Below, in pieces: positions 33,701-45,024 of a DNA stretch of 64,000 bases. The position numbers were made by a program, and so were the translations under genes. The notes beneath the pieces were generated by a model. The model saw only the letters and a list, made by a program, of their open reading frames with translations. It was not told the DNA's origin and made no database searches. This DNA is from Pyrenopolyporus hunteri (Eukaryota > Ascomycota > Sordariomycetes > Xylariales > Hypoxylaceae), in contig CADCXC010000038.1 of NCBI GenBank assembly GCA_902806595.1, forward strand, positions 2,790,001 through 2,854,000, read 5' to 3'. Every line of letters starts with the position of its first letter. The first letter of the stretch is position 1.

Positions 33701-35044
33701 ATAGATGTGTTAACTCTGCCTCGCCTGGTTTTGTTGCGCTAAGCAGGTTAACGATATGCACGGCGCCGTAAGATTGTTCTAAATCCTCAAAATGTTTATC
33801 GAAGGCCGGCTGCGTCCCGTCAGCCGAGCGGGTGATGGTGATCTTCTGCTGACCAGGAATGAGACCCGGAGTCTGCTCCCAGAATACTGGCACCGAGCCG
33901 CGGACTTGCGCATACGAGAAGAGGACCCCAGACGGGCTCCAGTATATAGTTTCGGTTTCCACGAAATTGGCCACGTGCCCGTCGTCGTCAATGCCTCGAC
34001 TATTGAAACGAGTTCCAGCTCGTTTACAGGATAGACGGGAAATAACTGTAAGGAATGAAGGGAGGCCAGATCTACCATCCCGTAAAGGGGCTGCGTTTTG
34101 AGGGATTGTCATAGTTAAGCAGAAACCCCGTATGGCGGAGGTCAGAATCCTAGAGGCATCGAGGGCCTCACGCTCGTGCACTAGTAGTCGGGATCTAAAC
34201 CGAACCAACGGGCTGATCATGAAATAATTCCACAAGAACGAATCGTCAAAATTGTCAATGTCAAACGTATCCGAATCTATTGGCCTAGAGGGAGGACGTT
34301 AGCTTCTCACGCCGTATCCAGAATCGTGTCCGGCTTCGCGTCGGGGGGGAGGAGGTAACGGTAGACAGGTTCGTCGGGTATGGAGAACTGTATTATAGTA
34401 AAGACAAACCTATCCTGAAGCCTATTTGTCAGATCGAAGTCTGTACTATAGTAGAAACTACCATTGCTTAGCAACTTTTGCAGCTCCTGATATGGGTATT
34501 CTATTTCGCCTTCTCTTCGACCGAGGTTCTGGCCATACGGAGGCGCGAGCTCGGAGGGATCGCTATCGTACGTATTCAAGGATATAATATTATCGTACTC
34601 GGCGCTATTGAGGCAGAAGAAATCGACGCTCGCAATCTTCTCGACCGTCTCTCCGGGTCGCAACGTCGCTACCCGCAACGCCTGCGTAATTACACAGAGG
34701 AATACGTCCTGGTTTATGGAAATGAGGCCTAGGGTGCCGTATATCGGACGGGGGGTGAGAGGCCTGAAGTCGCTAAGCAGCTGCTTGGACACGGGGGAGA
34801 ATTCGACCATGCATTTGGGCACCGGACCATCGCCGGCAGCCCGGGGCCGTGCTGACGAGACGGATGCGAGGGAGCCATTGGCGATAGCTTCGCTCGTGGT
34901 AGGGCTATAGCGGAAGATCAAGGCGTGGGTGGACGTCGCGATTGCGATTGCTCGGTGAGGATATTCGCGAAGAAGCAGCTGGCTGGACTTCTCAGCCGAC
35001 GGCGCTGCGGTGATGTTTCGAGATGCGGAAGAATACTGATCCAT
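30704..35044 (-). CDS. Synaptojanin-type phosphoinositide phosphatase (SacI + 5-phosphatase)
   Basis: Six exons on the minus strand, 35044-34311, 34284-32998, 32937-32402, 32350-32241, 32185-32076 and 32021-30704, encode 1364 aa. The SacI domain (about 50-600) carries the CX5R(T) active site RTNCLDCLDRTN (about 531-542). The inositol 5-phosphatase domain starts at WVGTFNLNGR (about 675) and has WLGDFNYRIG and PAWTDRILRKG. The tail (about 1000-1364) is Pro-rich with PPPPPPRR, repeated RKP motifs and an NPF tripeptide (RPSNPFSP) that could bind EH-domain endocytic proteins. This is the architecture of yeast Inp51/52/53, which dephosphorylate PI(4,5)P2 and other phosphoinositides at endocytic sites. 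Introns are 51-60 nt except the first, which is only 26 nt (34285-34310). Confidence 0.93.
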
Positions 35045-36611
35045 GCTGAACTAGTAGCAGGACAGCAGGACAGTAGGAAGATGACGGCGGCTGTTTCGAC
35101 AAGTAGCACATGCTACCTAGGTAGAGATAGGCTTCGAGAACAAGGACGGGCGTTGGGAGGACGAATGGTACAAAGGTGGCATCTACATGTTTGAGCGTAC
35201 AAACTATTTTTCTTTTCTTTTTTTTAATTGTTTTTAATTGCAGCGGCACATGTCCTGGAAAAGTTGGCCTGTGACGTTGACCCTATTTTTTCGGTATCAG
35301 CCCTGCGAATTGGCGGATTAAATTGGTTAAAGTCAACCTCTGTGGGGTTATAGAGCGCTACTTTGTACCCGGATCCCATCCTATGAAAAAAGAGGGTCGG
35401 TCTTAGTGGGGATCCGAGTGCCGATGAGGCTGAGGCTGAGGCAGTCCTTGTGAGATTTTACCACTTTAGAAGGCAATGGGTAACGAGGTTATCCGGTAGC
35501 GCTTCCTGAATCACCCAAGTATTACTCCTAGCCTATACACGCATGTTGACCAGTGAAGCGACGAAACCAACTATACGTGGTACCCAATAGTATTTTATGG
35601 GTACCTATAATACCTTATATAGTACCTAGGTAGGTATGTATCTACTAAGCACATACGTATCGTTGACGTGAGTAGGTAGAGCGCGCGGGTAACGAGATAG
35701 AGCATTTAGTAAAGGAAACCTATCCACCTTAGATGAAACATGCTGAGATAGGAGGTAGGTGTATTAGGACGAATAAGACGGCTGATTTGAAATCATACTA
35801 CGGAATCACTTACATAGGTAGGTATCTACCGACGTTAGGACGGAAGTTGACTAAAGATTGTCATAGGCACGGTGAAAACCCTCAGCAGTAGATGAAAAAA
35901 AAACTTATACGTCGGGGTTGAGTTTGCTTTTTTAATTCTGATATCGGGAATACGCATTGCAGGATGCGGAGCGGCGGTACATGTAGTAAACACGCATCAA
36001 AGCAGAAGTCCAGCCTAAAAGTTTCGCAGTCTGTTCAGAGCCCAACCGCCGAAAACTTTTCTTCTCTCTCCGATTGGTGAATCAAGGCATGGATCATTCG
36101 CAATTCCACCTAAGGCAGACCCGTAGAACTAGGTACCTAATTTGTCCGTGATACGTAAGGTTTGACATACAAGGCCGGGCCCTAGGGGATGTGCAATGTG
36201 CTGATCAAAGGAAACATGAGATATCTCTTCTCAAGAAAAACCACAAAAAACAAAGAGGGGGAAACGTGTATGAAACCGTCCACACGACCATCAACAAGCC
36301 CTCGCCGCCCCTATACAGGTAGAGGTAGTTGAAAATACAGCCATAGTTGTGGAAAAGTGTATCGCATTTGTCAAGTAGAGGGCATACTATACTGCAGCCT
36401 TTACTGACGTGTCCTCGAGCGAAACCCGACAAGACAATCCTGCCCGAACTTTTCACTCCCGCCTCGAATACAGACACTCGAACCATCCCACCCCCATACC
36501 GATGCTACAAATCCTTCACCAGCTGGGTATCAACGGAACCCCGGCCCTTTCGAAAGTCTTACAGAGTATGCATATTCAGCTGGGGAATGGAGGTCACCCA
36601 TGAGAGACCAT
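35045..36611. other. Spacer between phosphatase and 14-3-3 genes
   Basis: About 1.6 kb with no supportable gene. It contains the phosphatase promoter, TAGGTACC clusters (35600-35640, 35810-35830), an ACATGTAGTAAACACGC motif (35979-35995) also found with one mismatch near 27129, and the 14-3-3 3' flank on the right. Confidence 0.5.
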
Positions 36612-37874
36612 CTAAGATTCGGTGGGGGCGGCATCCTCCTTGGGCTTCTCAGCCTCCTCGGCCGGCTTCTCGTCCTTGGAAGCCTCTTGGGCGGCGGCGC
36701 CGTCGCCCTCGGTGCTCTCCGACGAGGTCCACAGGGTCAGGTTATCACGGAGCAGCTGCATGATAAGAGTGCTGTCGCGGTACGATTCCTCGGACAGGGA
36801 GTCGAGCTCGGCGATAGCATCGTCGAAAGCCTGCTTAGCGAGATGGCAAGCTCGGTCGGGCGAGTTGAGGATCTCGTAGTAGAAGACAGAGAAGTTAAGG
36901 GCAAGGCCGAGGCGGATGGGATGTGTCGGCGTAAGCTCAGTCTGTGCTACATCGGTGGCGCTCTAAAAAGAAGGGTTTGGTGTTAGAGTACACATTACAA
37001 CAAAGACCCGTCACTCGTTGTAAAGATTTACCTTGTAGGCCTCGTGGGCGGCGGTAGCAGCGACCTTGCGCTTCTCGCCCGACGCGAATTCGGCCAAGTA
37101 ACGGTGGTAGTCACCCTTCCTATTAAGGGGGGAAAAGAACGTTAGCATATGCATAGATGTGGAAAGACGAGGAGAGACGTGTGATATCCTGATGATGGTG
37201 CAACTAACATCTTGTGATAAAAGACCTTGGACTCTCCGGTGGCGGCATTGGGGATCAAGCTCTCATCCAGAACGTCCAAAACATCTTGGCAGACCTTCTC
37301 GAGCTCGGTCTCGATCTTGTTTCGGTACTCACGGATGGTAGCGACGTGCTTATCGGAACCCTTGGATTCCTCCTTCTGCTCGATCGACGAGATGATTCTC
37401 CAGGAGGCACGTCGGGTACCGACCACGTTCTTGTAGGCAACAGACAGGAGGTTGCGCTCATCTACGGAGAGTTCACCGCCAAGCTTGGCAACCTCCTTCA
37501 TGTAAGTAACCATCTCATCGTAGCGCTCGGCCTGCTCGCAGAGGCGAGCCAAGAAAGTCTTGCTGTTAGAGGGCACACTAGTCAGTAACTCTTGTACGCC
37601 TAGCCGCATTCAGAAGCGGCGTCGGGAGTGGGCGAGGCATGGCGGGGATGCGCAGCATGAACGAACCTTTCACGCTATATGGCAAAGGTTTGATATTAGC
37701 AAAGCCATGTACGAACGAAGATTGTCGGAGGGAGTAGAGACGTCTATGGCCATGCGGTGGTACGCGGGCGCAGAGGCGAACGGTAGCATGACCGAGACAG
37801 GGCAGTCCCTTGGGGAGTGGAATAAGGGGAGAGGCATCGGAGTCGGGGTATAAAAAACTTACCTCAGTAGTCAT
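36612..37874 (-). CDS. 14-3-3 protein
   Basis: Five exons on the minus strand, 37874-37863, 37674-37667, 37562-37209, 37119-37032 and 36962-36612, encode 270 aa. 14-3-3 dimers bind phosphoserine/threonine motifs and regulate signalling, the cell cycle and metabolism. The start reads MTTERESKTFLARLCEQAER only if the 8-nt second exon (CGTGAAAG) is included; it is flanked by TATAG and GTTCGT. Family motifs follow: RNLLSVAYKNVVGTRRASWR, the phosphopeptide groove around YRDSTLIMQLLRDNLTLW, and an acidic/Ala-rich tail. Frame sums are consistent (12+8+354+88+351). It is the second fungal 14-3-3 type (MxxERESKTFLA start), not the ArtA type. Confidence 0.95.
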
Positions 37875-40081
37875 CTTGACTTGTTCGGTACGAACTGTTT
37901 TGGAAGACGTAGATGTGGTGAACGAAGAAGTTATAGAAATGGAAGACGGCGATGGTACGTTTGTGTACGGGATTGGGCGGGTTTGGTGGGAATAGGGAAG
38001 AAAAAGACGGGATTGTTTACAGGTACGTCAAGTTTGAAGGATGTTGAAAATCGACAGAGGTCCAAGGTGCGGGAGGAGAGAAATCAGTAAATGCGGCCAG
38101 GGCTGCCAGGTCCAAAATTGCGCCTGAGTCTCCAACTTTGGCACCTGGCTTGTGCGGGAAAGAGAGGGTACTTGGGTACTTGCGCCTCCTTCTGGTGTCT
38201 GATCCAGTAAAGTAAGGTTGTGTTACGGTGCCTTTCCACCTTTTCCAGGGCTTGCTGCCCCTCATTGCCGTCTTCGGCCTGGAATCTTCTCTCAATATCT
38301 CAAGCCTTATCAAAGTATCAGTACCTGGGTACTCCCTACATTGTACATACCATGTACATACAGCAGCAACATCAATCATCGAATACAGCAACAACAACCA
38401 AAAACAACAACAACAAACAGCATTACATTGTCAACACCACGGACGTCCTCGACGTCGAAAAGCGCCACAGGATTCTGCCGGGGCTTTCGAGGGCCAATCG
38501 ATCTAACATAACATCTTCGATGAGCAATAAGTCTAGGTGTTGGCAGCGTTCTTCATTTTGCTTGATTGATCCTCGCGTCCTAAGAGTTCGCGTTAAACAA
38601 TAAGCCTGCTCTTCCCCACCGTCGTCCGCCTCAACCTTGGAACGATTTGACTGGTTCGCTGGACATATGCCTGAGAGGAAGATGAATATTTTATTTTCCC
38701 TATCTCTTCGCTCAGGGGAGTCGACCCAGGCTATCATACCTAAAATAAAGGTACCAATGAAAGGTAAAGAGACATGGCATATTAACCTATTATTTCGTTC
38801 TGAGAGATTCCAGCCGCTACTGATTGCATGGAACCTACTAGTACTGGTAATCTGGACGCTGACTCGCATGCCCGGCTGCATCGTTCTCGCACGAGTCGGC
38901 AGCGGAATGAGACGAGAAAGCAAGAGACGCAAGAGTTGAACCAGACCTCCCAAATATCACATCACATCAGTCAGCAAAACAGCCCCCAACTACGGGATTG
39001 TATGCCTACCTACCTACCTGCCTACCTACCACATAGATAACATACCTAAGCAGGCACACACACAACACGTACTCCATGCGCATATCTTCCGTTCTCTTAA
39101 CCTCGTGACCGAATCAGCATGGGATTTTGTCCTGGATGTATTGTATAGTACTAGATTGTACATACACCATCATCATTGTCCTATGTTTCGTACCAGGGAG
39201 ACGCCAGACGAATCAACAGGTACAGGTACCGAATGTAGGTAGGTATATGTACGCAAGTCCCGGCACTGCCTCAAACGCCATCTACATAACGTATAACCCC
39301 ACCACGACTTATGTATTATGCTCTCCACGCAGGGTCTTATCGTCGTGTGGCCTGGCGGTTCCGTGCGTTGTCACTAATTCTCCCAGAGCTAGTGGTGCCC
39401 GGCTGAGCTGGCACCCGTTTCTTCCAGTCACGGGTCCCTCCCTCTCCCACGAGAAAGTCGATCCCACGCGATTGAATGCGGTCGATGAGACCTTGTCACG
39501 AGCCGTTGGCTCTCTCTCTCCGTCCTGCAGATTTTCCACCGACCGTCGCCAAGAGAACGGTGACCCTTTTGAGCCCACTCGATCGGGTTTGCTCACCGTA
39601 TGTGTCTGTATGTACCTATGTACCTAGGTATGTACATGTACTCCGTAGCCTCACAATTGATGCCCGTTAATATTACATGTGAACATCTACCAAGACCTTG
39701 TTGTACCTATGTAACCCCCTGCCCCTGAATTACGACCGTTGCTTTATATACTCGGTAGATTAATGTCGAGACTCGTACTATTTACTTGAGGTCTCTTGCG
39801 GTTCAACAAAAGAAAGGTAGAGCAATTTGAATAGACTCCACGACTGACGTTAAAATAATATTTCATTTCATATCTCTTGTTGACTACCACCTAGGCCAAC
39901 CAATACTATATCAGGTAGGTACCTTAGCGTATTACCATTGTTCCAAACTAATTTTCTTTCCCCTTCAGTTCACATTCACGATTTAAAAGTGCTTCTAATT
40001 AGCTAGGTACCAAATGAACTAGAATAAATACCCCTATTCCCATCCCGGATTAAATAGGACTTGGTCTTATCAACCCGTGAC
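37875..40081. other. Gene-poor spacer with CAA-rich leader-like tract
   Basis: About 2.2 kb with no supportable gene. It includes the 14-3-3 promoter, a CAA/ACA-rich tract at about 38360-38420 that looks like a 5' leader but is followed by no convincing coding frame, and TACCTACC runs at 39005-39030 and 39610-39640. Open frames up to 176 codons occur on both strands but look random. Confidence 0.5.
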
Positions 40082-41317
40082 TCATAGCTCATCATTAGTG
40101 AAATTAGGATATTTGTCCCTGCCCCAATCAATAGGATCTCCTCCTGGTACGCACAAGCCTAACCTCCAGAAATAATCTCGATGAGCAAAGAACAGCTGCC
40201 ACAATTTAAATCGGGATGGGATATCCCATAGACCCCGAGTCCATGCAGTTGTTTCTTGCTTCATCTCCTCAGCCAGGACCTGACCAGCCGCCTCTAAAGG
40301 CTCTCCCACCGAGCCGGCGATGCACCGGGGGTCGCTATCCCCTACACAAGACTGAAGGTCTGAGGGCTCAGGGGGTAGATTAGACTTGGAGATGAAGATT
40401 TCGCCGGCGTGAGATCTGTATCCCCACTCCGAAAGCGGAAGCAATGGTACAGGGTCATCCACATGTGTCACGCGCCGATACGTCTCTGCTTCAGTTTGCT
40501 TCTCTGCAACGTCAAGGTCGAAAACTGAATCAAGATATTCCACAAATCCATCATTCCCAACTCGAGGCTCGCCAAAAGTCGTCACCACGACATTAGCCCA
40601 GTCTAAAATAACCTTTAGTTCTAAGGCTGCGAGAGCTGCGACGGCGCCTCCTAGACTGTGGCCGACAAGGTAAATTGGATAATCCGGATACTTCTCGTGT
40701 AATGGCTCGAGGGCCGGTAGCACTACGGTCCTGGCTATCTTCCACGAGGCCAAGAAACCCATGTGAACTGTACAGTTGTGGCAGGTATATTTTGGTTTCT
40801 TGGATGGGTCGGATCCTCCTTGGTCCGGAGAAGGGTAGGGGACGTACTCTTGGGGGATCGTACTCAAGTCCACGACTGTGTTGGTGATACTATATGTACC
40901 ACGAAACGCCACAATGATTGCTCCCTGGTCCTTGCTGTCCAAAGGCCGGCTTCTAAGATCGACGCCGCCCATAGGCACACTTCGCTTAGATGCCGCTCCA
41001 TGATCAATAGCAATATACCCACAGCTATCGCTCATCAAAACACCAGTGTTCCATGTGGTGACGAGATCGAGCGTCGGGAATTCCTTACATCGCGATACGC
41101 AGGAAAAGGGCGGAGTAATTCCGGTTGTGCCAACACAGTACGTTATATCAACTAGGCGGGAGAGACGCTCGAGAGATGCGAAGAGACCAGCCGAGATATG
41201 GTCAGATGTTGAAGCACCCTGTTTATGCAAAGGGTATTGATCTGGTCCTAAAGGAGATGCCGGCGCGACGGTGGCTGCCAGCCACAGCCACAGCGAAAGG
41301 GCCAGCATTGTACGCAT
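40082..41317 (-). CDS. Secreted class 3 lipase
   Basis: This single exon encodes 411 aa. The true start is the ATG at 41317; the frame upstream has only a non-ATG initiator. The N terminus (MRTMLALSLWLWLAATVAPAS) is a clear signal peptide. The Lipase_3 fold shows AFRGTYS for the oxyanion region, nucleophile motif LVGHSLGGAVAALA (Ser221), an Asp in HVDDPVPLLPL and the catalytic His in YRSHAGEIF. Eight or more Cys residues outside the core suggest disulfides. Relatives include triacylglycerol lipases, and feruloyl-esterase-like members also exist; the substrate is uncertain. It sits in the repeat-rich accessory part of the window. Confidence 0.92.
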   Translation of the reverse strand: MRTMLALSLWLWLAATVAPASPLGPDQYPLHKQGASTSDHISAGLFASLERLSRLVDITYCVGTTGITPPFSCVSRCKEFPTLDLVTTWNTGVLMSDSCGYIAIDHGAASKRSVPMGGVDLRSRPLDSKDQGAIIVAFRGTYSITNTVVDLSTIPQEYVPYPSPDQGGSDPSKKPKYTCHNCTVHMGFLASWKIARTVVLPALEPLHEKYPDYPIYLVGHSLGGAVAALAALELKVILDWANVVVTTFGEPRVGNDGFVEYLDSVFDLDVAEKQTEAETYRRVTHVDDPVPLLPLSEWGYRSHAGEIFISKSNLPPEPSDLQSCVGDSDPRCIAGSVGEPLEAAGQVLAEEMKQETTAWTRGLWDIPSRFKLWQLFFAHRDYFWRLGLCVPGGDPIDWGRDKYPNFTNDEL

Positions 41318-42317
41318 CGTGGTATAGGGTAGAGTCCGTGGCGGGTTCAAGGCCGTTGCTAAGAATTTCTACTCAACAGACCAGTATCAAGAATAGCCAT
41401 GTCCTCAGGAAGACAGGCCCGTAGCCCTATGATTAGGGGGAAGCGAACGGGGAGAAAAGATGGATAGTTTATCAGGTATCACCAGGTAGTATATCGAACA
41501 AACCCAAAGCATCGGATTGACGTTATGCTTGCGCATTAAACATCGCGCCAATGATCTTTTCAGGGCCTAGTCCATGTGAGGTTCGAGGTGTGAAAGGGGC
41601 TCAAGAGGAATGACGGTAACAGATAGGACGGAACTTGGCTTCATAATGGACTAGGTACCATGTAGTATATATATATGTAGGTAGGTAGTTGTTGCTGGGG
41701 TGTCACTACCCAGCCAAGCTGGGTTTAGGTAATAGAAAGAATGCAAAGGCGTGTTAATGGGAACAGCTTTTTAACCTTAAAAAGAATGATGAGGCAGGTG
41801 ACTGCCGCCACCAATAATAAGCTGCAGCCAGACGGCAATACATGTAGTGGTAACGCGGGGCGTACCGCCCTAGGATACCGCTGGTACAAATAGAGATACC
41901 TGCTAGATCGGGGTTTCTGCCAGGTTGTCGAGGCGCCGCTAGGGGGGGGGTTATTCCCGCTTTTGCTTCAATGACATTTCACACCCCGACTACTTCACCT
42001 ACCCACAGATACGCACCATGCGAACACAACGTACGTAAAAAGAGACCATGTGCAGGCGTCGGCAGCAAGATTCTTGATTGAGCCTCAATTAAATTAATAA
42101 CCCTCCGATCGAACACCCTTATTACCCATGCGGATACCTAGTTCTAATAATCTAATGCGGAATCCCTGCGATTATAGTGAATGCGTTCCTGCTAGTCGTC
42201 TTGCTTGCGAGCATACGTCCCTTCAGTCCAGGCGAGGGCGTAACCCAGATTCTCGAGCCATTCTTCCAATTAGTCCACCAGCATCACCTCTCACCAGCAT
42301 TAAGCCAGTAGTACCAT
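41318..42317. other. Spacer between lipase and secreted-protein genes
   Basis: It holds the lipase promoter and the 3' flank of the next gene. A (AT)n plus TAGGTAGGTAG run lies at about 41665-41690 and a G9 run at about 41943-41951. No gene is seen. Confidence 0.55.
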
Positions 42318-42899
42318 TTAGCGAGAAGGTGGTGGTCGAGGCGCGGGTTGAAGGCTCTCGAAGTCTCCAACCATTGGGGATTGCTTGGCCACACAGGTCG
42401 TTCCCAAAGTAGAATTTGTACAAGCCAAGTCTGGTCTAATAAGCCCCGAGGCTTCAAATTGAGGAACACTGCGTGCGCTATTAGCTATCACCGGCACGAC
42501 TACCATTACGCTGGATGATAAGTTAACACGGGAATGGACGTACCTCCCAGGACAAGCTGCCTCGATCATAGTTAGGCCGGCAATTCCGGTTGTCTGGTAG
42601 ATGAATGCAACGTTTGGGTCATCGCAGGGCCATCGGTTAGAGCCTGGGATACTGGGCTTCGAGGTCGAATTGCGGCTGCAGCCAGTTCTGATGCCGGTAC
42701 TCGGATCAGCGAAATTGAACGAGGTGTTGTTTCTTGAGCCGTCAATCTTGTCCGTGTAGATAGTGAAATTGGAGACAGTATAGTCGGCCGGATAGGTACA
42801 GTTGGTGGCGGCAGCCTTCAGACTCAGGGGAATGGCATATTTCAAGGTTTTCGAAGCGACCGGTACAGCCAACAGGCTGAGCAACGTAATGAAATGCAT
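42318..42899 (-). CDS. Small secreted glycoprotein of unknown function
   Basis: The start at 42899 gives MHFITLLSLLAVPVASKTL, a signal peptide. Unspliced, the product is 193 aa; an intron with GTACGT donor and TAG acceptor (42478-42543, 66 nt) may be removed, giving 171 aa without changing frame, so both readings stay open. The mature part has six Cys residues, four or five N-glycosylation sites (NCT, NFT, NNTS, NST) and the segment CDDPNVAFIYQTTGIAGLTMIEAACPG. This pattern is common in fungal small secreted proteins and candidate effectors. I do not recognise a named family. It shares strand and neighbourhood with the secreted lipase. Confidence 0.7.
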   Translation of the reverse strand: MHFITLLSLLAVPVASKTLKYAIPLSLKAAATNCTYPADYTVSNFTIYTDKIDGSRNNTSFNFADPSTGIRTGCSRNSTSKPSIPGSNRWPCDDPNVAFIYQTTGIAGLTMIEAACPGRYVHSRVNLSSSVMVVVPVIANSARSVPQFEASGLIRPDLACTNSTLGTTCVAKQSPMVGDFESLQPAPRPPPSR

Positions 42900-44126
42900 C
42901 TCCAAGCGTACGACAGGCGGCAAACCGTCCGGATGATGTGAAGTCCACCTGGAATGGGGGTCGCGTTGGGTTTTATTATCGAAGAATTGTTGAAGAAATC
43001 CAAGTTCCTTTTTTTTAGACTTGCTTTCTGACGTCTCTCTTTTTTTCGTAGCCCTGTAGGTGGAACTAATACGCGAATATCTGTTTTAAATCGAATCCAC
43101 GGATCCTACACATCCATCGCCCTGGGGCGGTGTTTCCCCTGCCAAGACATCATCACAGATCTATCCGCCGTATTTTTCGTCCCTGTATGATTCAGCGAAA
43201 GAGCCGAGTACGAATTTGGGCCGTGTAAGTTGTGTCACAAACCCAACGCCGTTGACTAAACGATTCGCTAAAAATGTACTCAGTTGGAATGTAGCTTCCC
43301 GCACATAACCGATGAGCTGGATCTGCAAGAGCAAACAGGTAGTAGGTTAGTACATAACTGGTCTCAAATCCTCAATGCCAGCATACGTGCACTACCTATA
43401 TGTATAATAGGTACCTAGGTACAATACCTATATGTAGGTTCCCGTTCCATAGCGCCTATGAGGAATACATCTTAAAATTATCCCCCTATGATCTAACACA
43501 GACAGGTTTATGTGCCTATGTAAGGTGGCTTAATAAGAGATACCTACCTACCTACCTAGGTATACAAGCATAGAAGTTGCTCCATCAAAAAACCTCAGAA
43601 TAAAACAAACAGCATGACTTCCAGATGTTATAATGAATTGATTCGTAGGTAGATAAATATCATGTATGTATACTACCTACTAGGTTATACGGTGAAATAG
43701 AGACTATACCTAGGTACCTAGGTACATAGGTAGGTACATTCGCTTCCACTTTTTCTACTTACATGTAGTGAAAGGACACCTTCCGTAGGTATAACAGATA
43801 CGACCCACTCGAGGTAGGTATGTATCTCGTGGAAGGTAACCTAATGTGCATACATACTACATGTACATCTATGTAGGTACCTTATGTATGAGGTAGGTAG
43901 CCTCCCGGAGGTGGGCAATTACATGAAGTAAGTCCACTAGTAATACGTCTTATCCCATTAGTCAACCCCGCGCCATCCCACTTAACGCGTCGCCTCGAGT
44001 GCAAGCCTAAACTTCCTTTAACTTCAAACATCTTTCTACGGGATTGAATATCCAAGTTTCCGGGAGAGGATGTGCTCTCCTATTCCAATGGTCGCCATAT
44101 GATGACTTGATATCTCCGTGATTATA
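42900..44126. other. Palindrome-rich spacer
   Basis: No gene is supported. Bases 43320-43920 are packed with TACCTACCTAGG/TAGGTACC and ACATGT-type motifs, many of them self-complementary (for example 43545-43562 and 43708-43738). The divergent promoters of the secreted-protein and NAS2 genes must lie at the two edges. Confidence 0.55.
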
Positions 44127-45024
44127 ATGGGCCTACCCTTAAGAATGGACAACATCCACGCACCTACAGTTCCTGCGGGACCTTCATCCCGGCCGCTGAC
44201 GAACGGAAATGCAAAGCATCTCTCTTTCGCCGAGCTTCAGGCGAAGAAAGAAAACCTGGAGGCTGAGCTGAAAGCACTCAGTGGTGTGCTAGACTCGGTT
44301 AGTGACCCATTATTTGTGTTTCCCCGTTGATGTTGATCCTGGTCCTGATTCCTTCCATAGCATGGGGTCAACATGGAAACGCCTTTGACCACGGCCGACG
44401 GGTTTCCCCGAGCAGATATTGACGTCGCGCAAAGTACGGGACCCCTTTAACAAGGAGATTCTCCCCTGGCCTAAGTTAATTCTTCTCGATAGTACGCACT
44501 ACCCGGGCACGCATAATCCACCTAAAGAACGATTACAAGGACCTTATGAACGCCATAGAAAAACATCTCCATGAGCATTTCGCTAGCATCCAAGATACCG
44601 AAGATGATGTGCCCACGCCCACAACTCGTGCCGATATGCTTGGCGACTCGATCCCGACGACCTTAGAAGAGCCTTTCGCAAAGGTTAATAGCGTCGTTGC
44701 TGGCAGCCCGGCAGATTCGGCCGGCCTGAAACCTGGAGATGAGATCCGGAACTTTGGTTACGTCAATAAGAGCAACCATGATGGCCTCAAGAAAGTCGCA
44801 GAGTGCGTACAGGGGAATGAAGGTGTAAGTCAAAACCTACTAGTATTCGGGTTGGAAAAGCAGGGTCAGGTTTCTATAATTAACCGTCAACATAGCAACG
44901 GATCCTCGTTAAGGTGTCCCGTCGGATCGAACCCAACCGGAGACAGGAGCTACAGTTGAATCTGACGCCACGACGGAATTGGGGTGGGAGAGGTCTATTG
45001 GGATGTCACGTCCTACCCCTATAG
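44127..45024 (+). CDS. NAS2: 26S proteasome assembly chaperone Nas2 (PSMD9/p27)
   Basis: Four exons, 44127-44297, 44361-44433, 44493-44824 and 44896-45024, encode 234 aa. Nas2 binds the Rpt5 C terminus during assembly of the proteasome base and leaves before the particle matures. The N-terminal helical hairpin (LSFAELQAKKENLEAELKAL, then RTTRARIIHLKNDYKDLM) is followed by a PDZ domain (FAKVNSVVAGSPADSAGLKPGDEI through EGQRILVKVSRR, the last part joined by intron 3). The protein ends with the family signature NWGGRGLLGCHVLPL. All three introns have clear GT-AG signals and preserve frame. The ATG at 44127 gives MGLPLRMDNIHAPT, matching fungal Nas2 starts. Confidence 0.94.

Noticed and set aside
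38423..38953. 176-codon minus-strand frame
   Set aside because: Overlaps several plus-strand frames, has no domain and no supporting splice or composition signal.
41318..41350. Longer N terminus of the class 3 lipase
   Set aside because: It would begin with TTG; the ATG at 41317 gives a clean signal peptide.
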